Program-made: the position numbers and the translations under genes
NCBI RefSeq assembly: GCF_027107535.1
Contig: NZ_CP114283.1
Coordinates: forward strand, 8,866,001-8,930,000
Length of the DNA stretch: 64,000 bases
Source: Streptomyces aurantiacus
GTDB lineage: Bacteria > Actinomycetota > Actinomycetes > Streptomycetales > Streptomycetaceae
Reading direction: 5' to 3'
Notes under the pieces: model-generated
What the model was told of the DNA's origin: nothing
What the model saw: the letters and a program-made list of their open reading frames with translations, nothing else
Databases searched by the model: none
Part shown: positions 8,885-17,251 of the stretch, piece after piece
Numbering within the stretch: position 1 is the first letter of the stretch
How the letters are laid out: each line of letters begins with the position of its first letter

Positions 8885-10174
8885 GTGGCATCCACGGTCA
8901 CCTCGGAGTCCGCCAGGACTCCGGTCTCCTCCCGCCCGGGATACGGCCGGCTGCTGCGTACGCGCGGCGTCTGGGCGTTCCTGCTCCCCGGCTTCGCCGC
9001 GCGACAGCCGTTCGCGATGCTGACCATCTCCATCGTGCTGCTCGTGCAGCACACCACCGGCTCGTACGGCACCGCAGGCGCCGTCGCCGCCGCGACCGGT
9101 GTCTCCATGGCGCTGTTCGCGCCGCTCACCGGCCGCCTCGCCGACCGCCACGGCCAGCGAGCCGTGCTGCTCCCCGGCGTCGTCGTCCACTCGCTGGCAG
9201 GCCTCTCCCTGACCGCACTGGCCCTCGCGGACGCCCCCCTGTGGGCGCTGTTCGCCGCCGCCGTGCCGACCGGCGCCTCGGTGCCGCAGGTCGGGCCCAT
9301 GGTGCGTGCCCGCTGGGGCGTCAAGCTCCAGGGCTCCCCCCTCATGACGACCGCGGCGGCCTTCGAGTCCGTCACGGACGAGCTGACCTTCGTGTTCGGC
9401 CCGCTTCTGGCGACCGCCCTGTGCACCGCCGTGGACCCGGCAGCCGGACTGCTCACCGAGGCCGCGCTGACCCTCGTGGGCGGCCTGCTGTTCGCCGCCC
9501 AGCGCGGCAGTCAGCCGTCCGTCGGTGTCGGCGGGCACGCGCGCGTGAAGCACGCCTCCGCGCTGTCGGTCCCCGGCGTACGCGTTCTGATCGTGGCCTT
9601 CCTCGGCATCGGCGCCGTCTTCGGCGGCATGCAGGTCTCGCTCGCCGCGTTCAGTGAGTCGATCGGCGAGCCCGGCCTGAACGGCGTTCTGTACGGGACG
9701 TTCGCTGCGGGCAACATGCTCTCCGGCATCGTCTGCGGCGCGATCGCCTGGAAGGTGGCCCCGCGCCGCCGCCTCGTCATCGGGTACGCGGCTTTGGCCC
9801 TGGCCGCCTCCGGACTGTGGGCCGCGCAGTCGGTGGTCGTCCTCGCCGGGGTCGGCCTCCTCGTCGGCATGTGCATCGCGCCGACCCTGATCACCGGCTA
9901 CACGCTGGTCGACGGACTGGTTCCGGCGGGCGCCCGCACGGAGGCCTTCACCTGGCTGACCGGCGCGGTCGCGCTGGGCCAGGCGGCGGCGGTCACCATC
10001 GCCGGACAGCTGGAGGACCGCTTCTGGGACGGCGCCGGTTTCCTCGTCCCGATGGGCGGCACCCTGCTCGCCCTCGCGACCCTGCTCGCCCTGCGCTCGC
10101 GGCTCGTTCCACCGGTGGTGAACCGGACCGTCGCACGTGGCGTGGGTCACCGCGTGCCGGTGACAGTGGACTGA
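8885..10174 (+). CDS. MFS transporter
   Basis: A 12-helix major facilitator protein. LLRTRGVWAFLLPGFAARQP opens the first helix and GRLADRHGQRAVLLPG is the conserved loop between helices 2 and 3. I chose GTG 8885-8887, with AAAGG 8 bp upstream, giving 429 residues; an ATG at 8756 in the same frame lacks a ribosome site and would add a non-conserved 43-residue N-terminus. The substrate is unknown. Upstream lies the GGCAGC microsatellite, downstream the CIRCE-like element. Confidence 0.88.
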   Translation: MASTVTSESARTPVSSRPGYGRLLRTRGVWAFLLPGFAARQPFAMLTISIVLLVQHTTGSYGTAGAVAAATGVSMALFAPLTGRLADRHGQRAVLLPGVVVHSLAGLSLTALALADAPLWALFAAAVPTGASVPQVGPMVRARWGVKLQGSPLMTTAAAFESVTDELTFVFGPLLATALCTAVDPAAGLLTEAALTLVGGLLFAAQRGSQPSVGVGGHARVKHASALSVPGVRVLIVAFLGIGAVFGGMQVSLAAFSESIGEPGLNGVLYGTFAAGNMLSGIVCGAIAWKVAPRRRLVIGYAALALAASGLWAAQSVVVLAGVGLLVGMCIAPTLITGYTLVDGLVPAGARTEAFTWLTGAVALGQAAAVTIAGQLEDRFWDGAGFLVPMGGTLLALATLLALRSRLVPPVVNRTVARGVGHRVPVTVD

Positions 10175-10204
10175 TCCCGAGGAATACGTCACTATGGACC
10201 GTCG

Positions 10205-10231
10205 TTAGCACTCATTGAGTGAGAGTGCCAG
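10205..10231. promoter_or_regulatory. CIRCE-like operator (HrcA-type) upstream of fmdB
   Basis: TTAGCACTC, nine bases, then GAGTGCCAG matches the CIRCE element (TTAGCACTC-N9-GAGTGCTAA) at 16 of 18 arm positions with the exact spacer length. CIRCE is bound by the heat-shock repressor HrcA and is normally found upstream of groES/groEL. Here it ends 11 bp before the FmdB start codon and touches the ribosome-binding site, so a bound repressor would block expression. Confidence 0.75.
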
Positions 10232-10242
10232 GAGGAAGACAA

Positions 10243-10587
10243 GTGCCGACCTACCAGTACCAGTGCACCGAGTGCGGCGAGGGCCTCGAGGCGGTGCAGA
10301 AGTTCACCGACGACGCCCTGACCGAGTGCCCCAGCTGCAGTGGCCGCCTGAAGAAGGTGTTCTCCGCCGTGGGCATCGTCTTCAAGGGCTCCGGTTTCTA
10401 CCGGAACGACAGCCGCGGCTCGTCGTCGAGCAGCAGCCCGGCCTCGAAGTCGGGTTCGTCGTCCGACTCGAAATCGTCCACGTCGGACTCCAAGCCGTCC
10501 TCGGACTCCAAGTCGTCTTCGGGGTCGAAGTCGTCCTCGGACTCCAAGTCGTCCACGAGTTCGTCCTCCGGCAGCAACGCCGCCTAA
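10243..10587 (+). CDS. FmdB-family zinc ribbon protein
   Basis: A small 114-residue protein of the FmdB/CxxC_CxxC_SSSS regulatory family. PTYQYQCTECG and CPSC supply the four cysteines of a zinc ribbon, followed by the family's FKGSGFYRND segment. The C-terminal half is a low-complexity Ser/Lys/Asp tail built on DSKSS repeats, common in Streptomyces members. GTG 10243-10245 is preceded by a strong AGGAGGAAG. The molecular function is not established; the CIRCE-like operator directly upstream suggests heat-shock control. Confidence 0.9.
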   Translation: MPTYQYQCTECGEGLEAVQKFTDDALTECPSCSGRLKKVFSAVGIVFKGSGFYRNDSRGSSSSSSPASKSGSSSDSKSSTSDSKPSSDSKSSSGSKSSSDSKSSTSSSSGSNAA

Positions 10588-10613
10588 GGCTTCCTCGCGC
10601 CTCTTTCTTACGA

Positions 10614-10640
10614 GACCCTGTCGTCGCGGACGGCAGGGTC
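10614..10640 (+). terminator. Terminator after fmdB
   Basis: A 12-bp stem with a three-base GCG loop (GACCCTGTCGTC / GACGGCAGGGTC, one G-U pair) lies 27 bp beyond the fmdB stop and is followed by a short T-containing stretch. Confidence 0.7.
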
Positions 10641-10674
10641 TTCGGCGTTTCCCGGCCCGGCTAGGGTGCCGTTC

Positions 10675-11538
10675 ATGGCGAACACTGAGAACGTCGGGGC
10701 GAACACGGAGCACGTCGAGATCGGCGTCATCGGCGGGTCGGGCTTCTACTCGTTCCTCGACGACGTGACCGAGATACAGGTCGACACCCCCTACGGGCCG
10801 CCCAGTGACTCCCTCTTCCTCGGCGAGATCGCCGGGCGGCGGGTCGCCTTCCTGCCCCGGCACGGCCGCGGCCACCATCTGCCGCCGCACCGCATCAACT
10901 ACCGCGCCAACCTGTGGGCACTGCGCTCCGTCGGCGCCCGCCAGGTGCTCGGTCCGTGCGCCGTGGGCGGGCTTCGCCCCGAGTACGGGCCCGGGACGCT
11001 GCTCGTGCCGGACCAGTTCGTGGACCGTACGCAGTCCCGGGTGCAGTCGTACTTCGACGGGCTGCCGGTGGCCGGCGGCAGCACGCCGAACGTCGTCCAC
11101 GTCTCGCTGGCCGACCCCTACTGCCCCGTCGGCCGCGAGGTCGCACTCCGGGCCGCACGCGGGCGCGACTGGGAGCCGGTGGACGGCGGGACGCTGGTCG
11201 TGATCGAGGGGCCGCGGTTCTCCACCCGTGCGGAGTCCCTCTGGTACCAGGCGCAGGGCTGGTCCGTGGTGGGCATGACCGGTCATCCCGAGGCGGCGCT
11301 CGCCCGTGAGCTGGAGCTCTGCTACACGTCGATGACGCTGGTCACCGACCTCGACGCGGGCGCCGAGACCGGGGAGGGCGTCTCCCACGAGGAGGTGCTG
11401 AAGGTGTTCGCGGCGAATGTGGACCGGTTGCGAGGGGTGTTGTTCGACGCGGTGGCGGGGCTGCCCGTCGGTGGGGCGCGGGATTGTCTGTGTGCGTCGG
11501 CGTTGGGCGGGATGGATCCGGGGATCGAGCTGCCGTAG
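10675..11538 (+). CDS. S-methyl-5'-thioadenosine phosphorylase / purine nucleoside phosphorylase family
   Basis: Enzymes of this family cleave methylthioadenosine (or related nucleosides) with phosphate, feeding methionine salvage and adenine recycling. The protein has IGVIGGSGFYSFL, FLPRHGRGHHLPPHRINYRAN and the MTAP-type IEGPRFSTRAES and GMTGHPEAALARELE motifs. The expected asparagine of the active site is replaced in the GMTGHPE segment, a pattern of actinobacterial members. Of two starts, ATG 10675 (MANTENV) is preferred over GTG 10666. The C-terminal 25 residues (after AVAGLPV) are atypical. Length is 287 residues. Confidence 0.9.
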   Translation: MANTENVGANTEHVEIGVIGGSGFYSFLDDVTEIQVDTPYGPPSDSLFLGEIAGRRVAFLPRHGRGHHLPPHRINYRANLWALRSVGARQVLGPCAVGGLRPEYGPGTLLVPDQFVDRTQSRVQSYFDGLPVAGGSTPNVVHVSLADPYCPVGREVALRAARGRDWEPVDGGTLVVIEGPRFSTRAESLWYQAQGWSVVGMTGHPEAALARELELCYTSMTLVTDLDAGAETGEGVSHEEVLKVFAANVDRLRGVLFDAVAGLPVGGARDCLCASALGGMDPGIELP

Positions 11539-12014
11539 GGGGCGCGCGGCCGGTCGGGGTCGAGGGGTCCGGTCGGGGTCGGGGTCGGGTGTCCCGTCGG
11601 GTTGGGGTCTCCCGTCGGGGTCGGGGTCGGGGCCGTGCCGTCGGGGTCGGGGCCGTGCCGGTACGTCGAGCCCGCCGCTGCCGGGTGTCCTGCTGTTGGT
11701 TTTGTACGTGTCGTTTCCTGGAGGAGCCCTACGCGGCGGGCTTCGACGTACCGGCACGGCCCGCTCCCGTTGTGCGGGGGCGCCCGGTCCCGTTGTGCGG
11801 GGGCGCCCGGTCCCGTTGTGCGAGGCGCCGGTCCCGTCGCAGGGGGTAATCCTGTTTTGGGTTGGGTGCCGCTCTTGGTATGTGGGGGGGAACTTCCCCT
11901 TCGGGTGAGTGAGTTGTCCACAATCGGGCGGCTGTCCACTGGGCGCGGTGGGGATCGGTGTGAGGGCGCAGTCTGGGGGTGCAAGCCGGTCTTCGACTCC
12001 AGGCGGTGGTACCC
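11539..12014. repeat. Repeat-rich intergenic region: G-rich runs, long inverted repeat, 23-bp tandem repeats
   Basis: Three structures fill this gap. GGGTC-type runs (about 11546-11655) could form G-quadruplexes. An imperfect inverted repeat pairs 11651-11677 with 11734-11762 (arms start GGCCGTGCCGGTACGTCGAG; one bulged base) around a 56-nt loop. Finally, about three copies of a 23-bp unit containing CCCGTTGTGCGGGGGCGCCC run from 11763 to about 11840. No convincing gene is seen. Confidence 0.8.
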
Positions 12015-12549
12015 GTGTCGCAGCTCTCCTCCTTCCCGCGTCCGTTGGGCACGGACGTTCCCGGCACGTGCGAGGTGCCGCACTTCGCTCCCGTGCGGGT
12101 GCGCGGCGGGCGGTACGGGCTGCGGCGGCTGGTACGGCACCGAAGGCGGGCCCTGGCCGCGGGCTTGGCGGTGACCGCGGCGGCTCTTGTCGCGGCGGGG
12201 CCGGCGGACACCGTGGCGCGGGACACAGGGCCTCCGCGGGCCCGACCGGTGGTGGATTCGGTGCGGGAGCGGCCACCGGTCCAGATGGTGACGGCGCCGG
12301 TGCGGATCGCCGACGGGGCGACGGTGCGGCTGCTCAGGCCCGGTGACCGGGTCGACGTGGTCGCGGCGGAGCAGTCGGCGGCGGGGGACGCACGAGTGGT
12401 GGCGCGTGGAGCGCGGGTGACGAAGGTTCCCGAGTCCCTGGACAGCGTCTCCGAGGGTGGTGCGCTGGTCGTCCTGTCCGTCCCGCGTCGGACGGCGACG
12501 CGCCTGGCCGGTGCGGGCGCGACCTCACCTGGCGGTGACCCTGTGCTGA
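12015..12549 (+). CDS. SAF/RcpC (CpaB)-like exported protein with an apparent C-terminal frameshift
   Basis: The product has a basic N-terminus, one hydrophobic segment (RRALAAGLAVTAAALVAAGP) and a SAF-like domain with VRIADGATVRLLRPGDRVDVVA and GALVVLSVPRRTATRLAGAG, as in CpaB/RcpC-type proteins near mscL in Streptomyces. The frame from GTG 12015 remains open through mscL to 13697, which is implausible. Near 12527-12533 the next frame reads LAVTLC followed by TGA (12547-12549), a natural end for this protein. A two-base loss, or one-base gain, near 12530 would explain it. It may be a sequencing error or a real lesion. Confidence 0.65.
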
Positions 12550-12684
12550 GCTTGGCCAGGACAGTCGCCGTCAGGCTGTCAAGTCCCTCGTCGGAGTCAG
12601 GGAATTGGACAGGGCCGCCACACCCTGACGTAGGTTGCGGAGCTGTTCATTCCACAGTCTGTGCGACCGAGAAGGGTCTCCCTG

Positions 12685-13167
12685 GTGAGCGAGAAGAAGA
12701 AGGGCCCGAGCCTCTGGGACGGTTTCAAGGCCTTCCTGATGCGCGGGAACGTCGTCGATCTGGCTGTCGCGGTGGTCATCGGCGCCGCCTTCACCAACAT
12801 CGTCAACTCCGTGGTGAAGGGCGTGATCAACCCGCTGGTCGGCGCCTTCGGCACCAAGGACCTCGACAAGTACAGCTCGTGTCTGAAGGACCCCTGCACC
12901 TTCGACGAGGCGACGGGGACCGCGACGAGCGGCATCCCGATCATGTGGGGCAGCGTTCTCAGCGCGACGCTGACCTTCCTGATCACCGCGGCCGTCGTCT
13001 ACTTCCTGATGGTGCTGCCGATGTCCAAGTACCTCGCGCGGCAGGTGGCCCGCCAGAAGGCGAAGGAAGGCACCCAGGAGATCATCGAGGTGACCGAGCT
13101 GGAGGTTCTGAAGGAGATCCGCGACGCCCTGGTGGCCCAGCGCGGCTCCGGACACGACGAGCACTAG
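12685..13167 (+). CDS. mscL: Large-conductance mechanosensitive channel MscL
   Basis: MscL forms a homopentameric membrane pore that opens under osmotic downshock. The 160-residue protein has the highly conserved first helix FKAFLMRGNVVDLAVAVVIG and GAAFTNIVNSVVKGVINPL, an extracellular loop with two cysteines (SSCLKDPCTF), the second helix and a C-terminal helical bundle sequence. GTG 12685 (VSEKKKGPSLW) follows AGAAGGG at a proper distance. The loop cysteines could form a disulfide, an inference only. Confidence 0.97.
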   Translation: MSEKKKGPSLWDGFKAFLMRGNVVDLAVAVVIGAAFTNIVNSVVKGVINPLVGAFGTKDLDKYSSCLKDPCTFDEATGTATSGIPIMWGSVLSATLTFLITAAVVYFLMVLPMSKYLARQVARQKAKEGTQEIIEVTELEVLKEIRDALVAQRGSGHDEH

Positions 13168-13288
13168 CTGGAGCGGGAGCAGCGGCAGGAGCAGGAGGGG
13201 ACGCTGTCCGTCGGGTGCGCGAGGCTCTTGGGCGGTGGGGGCTGCAGGCGTGGTGGCAGCCGCCTGCGCGGTGGGGCCGGTGGCCTTC

Positions 13289-13465
13289 TCAGATGTGGTG
13301 GGGCGGCTTCTCGTCGAGGAAGCGGGCCAGGTCCGCGGCGCTGTCGCCGGTCGGCCGCTCGCTCCATCCGCGGTCCGTGTCGTCCGCGGACGGCCGGCTC
13401 AGCGGGTCGTCGAAGACCAGCGCGGTTTTGGGGTCACGCGGTTCAGGGGTGGGCGCTTCGCTCAT
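13289..13465 (-). CDS. Conserved small hypothetical protein (58 aa)
   Basis: A short acidic polypeptide starting MSEAPTPEPRDPKTALVFDD and ending ARFLDEKPPHHI. I recognise the C-terminal pattern as typical of a small actinobacterial protein of unknown function. The ATG at 13463-13465 has GGAGGT almost touching it, an unusually short ribosome-site spacing. It lies opposite mscL and the P1 peptidase gene. No function can be assigned. Confidence 0.6.
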   Translation of the reverse strand: MSEAPTPEPRDPKTALVFDDPLSRPSADDTDRGWSERPTGDSAADLARFLDEKPPHHI

Positions 13466-13546
13466 ACCTCCAGGGTACGCGCAGCGAATCGCGGTGCTTC
13501 GGCCGCGGACCGCGGGCCTGGACACTGCCACAGTATGGCGGCCCCG

Positions 13547-13627
13547 CCGGAGACCCGATGTCCGGAGACCCGATGTCCGGAGCCCTCCACGTTCCCGCAG
13601 TCCTCCACGTTTCCGCAGTCCTCCAAG
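13547..13627. repeat. Two short tandem repeats upstream of the P1 peptidase gene
   Basis: Two copies of the 15-mer CCGGAGACCCGATGT (13547-13576) are followed by two near-identical copies of an 18-mer, CCTCCACGTTCCCGCAGT (13584-13619), and the start of a third. They fill most of the gap before the peptidase start and could affect its promoter. Confidence 0.85.
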
Positions 13628-13686
13628 TCCCCGGGCCGCGTCCCCGGGTCCCGTTCTCGGGAGCCCCGGGGGTCGACACTGGGCGC

Positions 13687-14715
13687 ATGACAGTTGACGC
13701 TCTGACCGATGTGACCGGGCTGCGCGTGGGGCATGCCACGCGGATCGGCGACGGTTGGCTCACCGGCACGACAGTCGTCCTGGCTCCCGAAGGTGGCGCG
13801 GTCGCGGCCGTGGACGTGCGCGGCGGCGGGCCCGGCACCAAGGAGACCGACGCGCTCGACCCACGCAACGTGGTGCGGAAGATCGAGGCACTCGTCCTGA
13901 CCGGCGGAAGCGCGTTCGGGCTGGACTCGGCGACGGGCGTGATGGCCTGGCTGGAGGAGCGGGGGCGTGGGGTACGGGTCGGGCCCGATCCGCGCCATGT
14001 CGTGCCGGTCGTACCGGCTGCCTGCGTCTTCGACCTGGGCCGGGGCGGCGACTTCCGGGCCCGGCCCGACGCGGCGATGGGCCGCGAGGCCGTGGAGGCC
14101 GCGGCGGTCGGCGAGCTGGGTGCGCCCGTCCCGCAGGGGTGCGTGGGCGCGGGGACCGGGGCGGCCGTCGGAATGATGAAGGGCGGGGTCGGCACCGCGA
14201 GCGCCGTGCTCGACTCGGGCGTCACGGTGGCGGTGCTCGTGGTGGCCAACGCGGCCGGATCGGTGGTGGAGCCGGAGACAGGAGCACTGTACGGGGAGTT
14301 GGTCCAGGGGCGGATCAACTGTCCCGCCACGGAGGTACACCGGGCGGCTCAGGTGCGGCTGGCCGAGGCCATGAAGAGAAACACGGTTCCGCCGCTCAAC
14401 ACCACGCTGGCGGTGGTCGCCACCGATGCCGACCTGTCGAAGGCGCAGGCGCAGAAGGTCGCGGGCACGGCCCACGACGGCATCGCGCGAGCCGTCCGGC
14501 CGGTGCATCTGCTCAATGACGGCGACACGGTGTTCGCGCTCGCCACGGGCGTGCGTCCGCTCGCGGCGGAGGACCCTCTCGCGTTGAACGAGATCCTCGC
14601 GGCGGGCGCGGACCTGGTGACGCGCGCGATCGTGCGAGCGGTGCTGGCCGCAGAGTCGGCCGAAGGGCCGGGAGGGGTGTGGAGGGCCCACCGCGACTTG
14701 TACGGGAGGGAGTAG
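13687..14715 (+). CDS. P1 family peptidase (DmpA-type L-aminopeptidase/D-esterase)
   Basis: Family P1/S58 enzymes are N-terminal-nucleophile aminopeptidases that self-cleave. The protein begins LTDVTGLRVGHATRI, contains GGGPGTKETDALDP and VLTGGSAFGLDSATGVM, and later NTTLAVVATDADLSKAQAQK, all typical of the family. The 342-residue length fits. The ATG at 13687 begins the conserved region; the frame extends far upstream without similarity. It is followed by a long polypurine tract. Confidence 0.93.
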   Translation: MTVDALTDVTGLRVGHATRIGDGWLTGTTVVLAPEGGAVAAVDVRGGGPGTKETDALDPRNVVRKIEALVLTGGSAFGLDSATGVMAWLEERGRGVRVGPDPRHVVPVVPAACVFDLGRGGDFRARPDAAMGREAVEAAAVGELGAPVPQGCVGAGTGAAVGMMKGGVGTASAVLDSGVTVAVLVVANAAGSVVEPETGALYGELVQGRINCPATEVHRAAQVRLAEAMKRNTVPPLNTTLAVVATDADLSKAQAQKVAGTAHDGIARAVRPVHLLNDGDTVFALATGVRPLAAEDPLALNEILAAGADLVTRAIVRAVLAAESAEGPGGVWRAHRDLYGRE

Positions 14716-15018
14716 GCGGAGGAAGGGGAGGAGGGAAGGGGAGGAGAGGGGGCGGGGCGGGGCGGGGCGGGGAAAGGTACAGGGCGGGTTGGCCGGCTGC
14801 CCGGCTGACCTACCGGCCGCCGCGCCGGCTGGCAGACGTAGCTGCAGGGCTGCCGGGCCAAGGTGGTTGCCGGGTGTGGGATTGTCCCGACTCTGTCACG
14901 TGAGGGCGTTCGGGGCGGGTTGAGGGAACCCGGGCGGTGCGTGTGGCCCTCCTTCTCCACGAATCTTCTCCACGGACCGGAGCGGATCGTCCCCAACCGC
15001 AACTTCCTGGAGCAGCCC
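14716..15018. repeat. Polypurine / G-rich tract and gap before the L,D-transpeptidase gene
   Basis: Bases 14716-14777 are almost purely G and A on the plus strand, ending in several GGGGC units, a candidate for triplex or G-quadruplex structure. The remaining 240 bp to the transpeptidase gene hold no recognisable gene; its frame extends upstream to about 14863, but without a ribosome site. Confidence 0.75.
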
Positions 15019-16236
15019 GTGACAACGCCGGACACAACAGCGAGGCGCACGCTGGCGGCATGTGCCGCCCTGATGGTCGGCGCCCTGGCCCTCACCGCGT
15101 GCGGCGGCGACGCCAAGGCCGACAACAGGACCGACGACAAGTCCGGCGGGGCCGGGGCCTCCGCGCCCGAGGTCGTGATCTCCGCGAAGGACGGTTCGAC
15201 CGGGGCGTCGATCAACTCGACCGGGGTGAAGGTCAGCGACGGGAAGCTGACCGAGGTGAAGATGACGGCGTCGGCGACGGGCACGGCGGTACCGGGGACC
15301 ATCGCGGCGAACGGGAAGAGCTGGAAGCCCGAGGAGCAGCTGGAGCGGGGGACGAAGTACCAGATATCCGCCACCGCCAAGGATGCGGACGGGGAGACGG
15401 CGGCGGCCAACTCCATCTTCACCACCGTGTCGACGGACAACAGCTTCATCGGGACGTACACGCCCGACGACGGGACGAAGGTCGGGGTCGGGATGCCGGT
15501 GTCCTTCACGTTCGACAAGGCGATCAGCAACAGGAAGGACGTGCAGTCGCACATCCGGGTCACGTCCAGCAGCGGCCAGAAGGTGGTCGGGCACTGGTTC
15601 GGCACGCAGCGGCTGGACTTCCGGCCCGAGGCGTACTGGAAGGCCGGTTCCAAGGTCACGATGAAGGTCGACCTGGACGGGGTGGAGGGTGCGAACGGCG
15701 TCTACGGCGTGCAGGACAAGACGGTCACGTTCACGGTCGGCCGCTCGCAGGTGTCCACGGTCGACGTCGCCACACAGACCATGAAGGTCGTACGCGACGG
15801 GAAGGCCGTCAGGACGATCCCCATCTCGGCGGGGAGCCCGGAGAGCAGCACGTACAACGGGCAGATGGTGATCTCCGAGAAGTTCCGGCAGACGCGGATG
15901 AACGGGTCCACGGTCGGCTACGGCGGGGAGTACGACATCTCGGATGTGCCGAACGCGATGCGGCTGACGACCTCGGGGACGTTCATTCACGGCAACTACT
16001 GGTACAACAAGGGCAATCCGCCCTTCGGGAAGCAGGGCACCAGCCACGGCTGCGTCGGGCTCGCGGATGTGCGGGGGGCCGGTGGCGACACGACCGCCAA
16101 GTGGTTCTTCGACAACTCGCTCGTCGGGGACGTCGTGACGGTCAGGAATTCACCCGACAAGACGGTGGCGCCGGACAACGGCCTCAACGGCTGGAACATG
16201 GCATGGAGTGCCTGGACCGCCGGAAGTGCCCTCTGA
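15019..16236 (+). CDS. L,D-transpeptidase lipoprotein (Ig-like + YkuD)
   Basis: This enzyme forms 3-3 cross-links in peptidoglycan outside the cytoplasmic membrane. A lipobox LTAC (Cys28) follows a short signal peptide, so the protein is a lipoprotein. Two Ig-like beta domains (residues about 50-270) precede a YkuD catalytic domain with IHGNYWYN and the active-site motif SHGCVGL. The 405-residue length is typical of actinobacterial Ldts. GTG 15019 with TGGAG upstream is preferred because it gives a proper signal peptide. A terminator follows. Confidence 0.95.
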   Translation: MTTPDTTARRTLAACAALMVGALALTACGGDAKADNRTDDKSGGAGASAPEVVISAKDGSTGASINSTGVKVSDGKLTEVKMTASATGTAVPGTIAANGKSWKPEEQLERGTKYQISATAKDADGETAAANSIFTTVSTDNSFIGTYTPDDGTKVGVGMPVSFTFDKAISNRKDVQSHIRVTSSSGQKVVGHWFGTQRLDFRPEAYWKAGSKVTMKVDLDGVEGANGVYGVQDKTVTFTVGRSQVSTVDVATQTMKVVRDGKAVRTIPISAGSPESSTYNGQMVISEKFRQTRMNGSTVGYGGEYDISDVPNAMRLTTSGTFIHGNYWYNKGNPPFGKQGTSHGCVGLADVRGAGGDTTAKWFFDNSLVGDVVTVRNSPDKTVAPDNGLNGWNMAWSAWTAGSAL

Positions 16237-16259
16237 CCACAGGGTTTTGAGGTTCCGTC

Positions 16260-16288
16260 GGGCCGCGTAGGAACTTGTCGCGCGGCCC
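16260..16288 (+). terminator. Terminator after the L,D-transpeptidase gene
   Basis: An 8-bp GC stem (GGGCCGCG / CGCGGCCC) with a 13-base loop lies 24 bp after the stop and is followed by GCGTTTTC. Confidence 0.65.
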
Positions 16289-16393
16289 CGGCGTTTTCTG
16301 GGCGTATGTTTTCTCGGTTCCCGGGCATGATGTCCGACCGAGGGGCTACGGTATGCACCCACAAGGTGACATGCAGCAACGCCGGGAGAAGCC

Positions 16394-17137
16394 TTGAGCG
16401 TTCCGTACGAGACGGCAGCGTACGAGCCACCCGAGTCGCCCGAGTCTCCGGAGGAGCATCTCGCGCGACTCCTAGGTCGCGCCCTGAACTCCTTCGAGCT
16501 GTCGGACGACACCATACGGCGGCTCGACCGGGCGCTGGCCCACGACAGTTCACTGCACTCCGCGCACCACAGTGCGGGGCTGCACCGCGAGACGTACCGC
16601 CATACCTGGCTGCTCGCCGATGGGAGCGCGTCCACGCTCTGGGAGCTGGTCCACAACACCGCGCCGGGCCGTGACACCCAGCACGAGGTGTACGAGGACG
16701 AGGAAGAGCTGCGTACCGCGACGGCGCGTCTGCCGCTGCCGTCGGATGCGCCCGACTTCGAGCTGCCCGTGATGGTGCGGTTGTCGGCCGTCGCCGAGCC
16801 ACTGCACTCGTATGTCGCGGACGGCTCGGCGGACCACGGCCGGCGGCTGCTGCGCCGCGCGGAGAACACGGACCGGCCGGGCGAGGACACGGCCGAGCTG
16901 CTTCGGCTGGCGTTCGCGCACCAGATCACGCAGGCTTTCGGGCGGCCGTGCCGGGCCGGTCGGCGAGGGCTGTGCTACTCGCTCTACGAGCACGCCTTCC
17001 TGCTCCGCGACGGCCGTGAGCTGTCCCTGTGGGAGGTCGAGCACACGGCCACGCCCGACGGGCGGCACATGTGCGAGGTGTATCCCTCGGAGGAGGACGC
17101 ACGGCAGGCCATGGAGCGCAGGGCCTCCGGCGGTTAG
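16394..17137 (+). CDS. DUF6227 family protein
   Basis: A 247-residue soluble protein of the Streptomyces-specific DUF6227 family; function unknown. Sequence blocks typical of it are EEHLARLLGRALNSFELSDD, ETYRHTWLLADGS with TLWELVHN, and the internally similar CYSLYEHAFLLRDG with SLWEVEHT. These two halves look like a duplicated motif (WLLADG/FLLRDG then LWELxHx/LWEVEHT). The TTG at 16394 follows GGGAGAA. No membrane segment or known catalytic motif is visible. Confidence 0.85.
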   Translation: MSVPYETAAYEPPESPESPEEHLARLLGRALNSFELSDDTIRRLDRALAHDSSLHSAHHSAGLHRETYRHTWLLADGSASTLWELVHNTAPGRDTQHEVYEDEEELRTATARLPLPSDAPDFELPVMVRLSAVAEPLHSYVADGSADHGRRLLRRAENTDRPGEDTAELLRLAFAHQITQAFGRPCRAGRRGLCYSLYEHAFLLRDGRELSLWEVEHTATPDGRHMCEVYPSEEDARQAMERRASGG

Positions 17138-17182
17138 GCGGGACTCCGCCGGAGGGCCCCGCTCTCCTTGTCGGGGCGCCGC

Positions 17183-17214
17183 TGTGGCCCGGGACTTCGC
17201 AGTCCCGGGCCACA
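17183..17214. terminator. Strong bidirectional terminator between DUF6227 gene and fruA
   Basis: A perfect 14-bp stem (TGTGGCCCGGGACT and its complement) with a TCGC loop sits between two convergent genes, with T-rich sequence on its right. Confidence 0.85.
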
Positions 17215-17251
17215 GTCGTTTCTTGCTCCTCGCTGAGCGCTCAGCGAGCGT

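Noticed and set aside
11979..13697. Single 572-codon plus-strand frame across the SAF-type gene and mscL
   Set aside because: It is only the frame left open by the proposed frameshift; beyond about 12530 it is out of frame with the well-recognised mscL.
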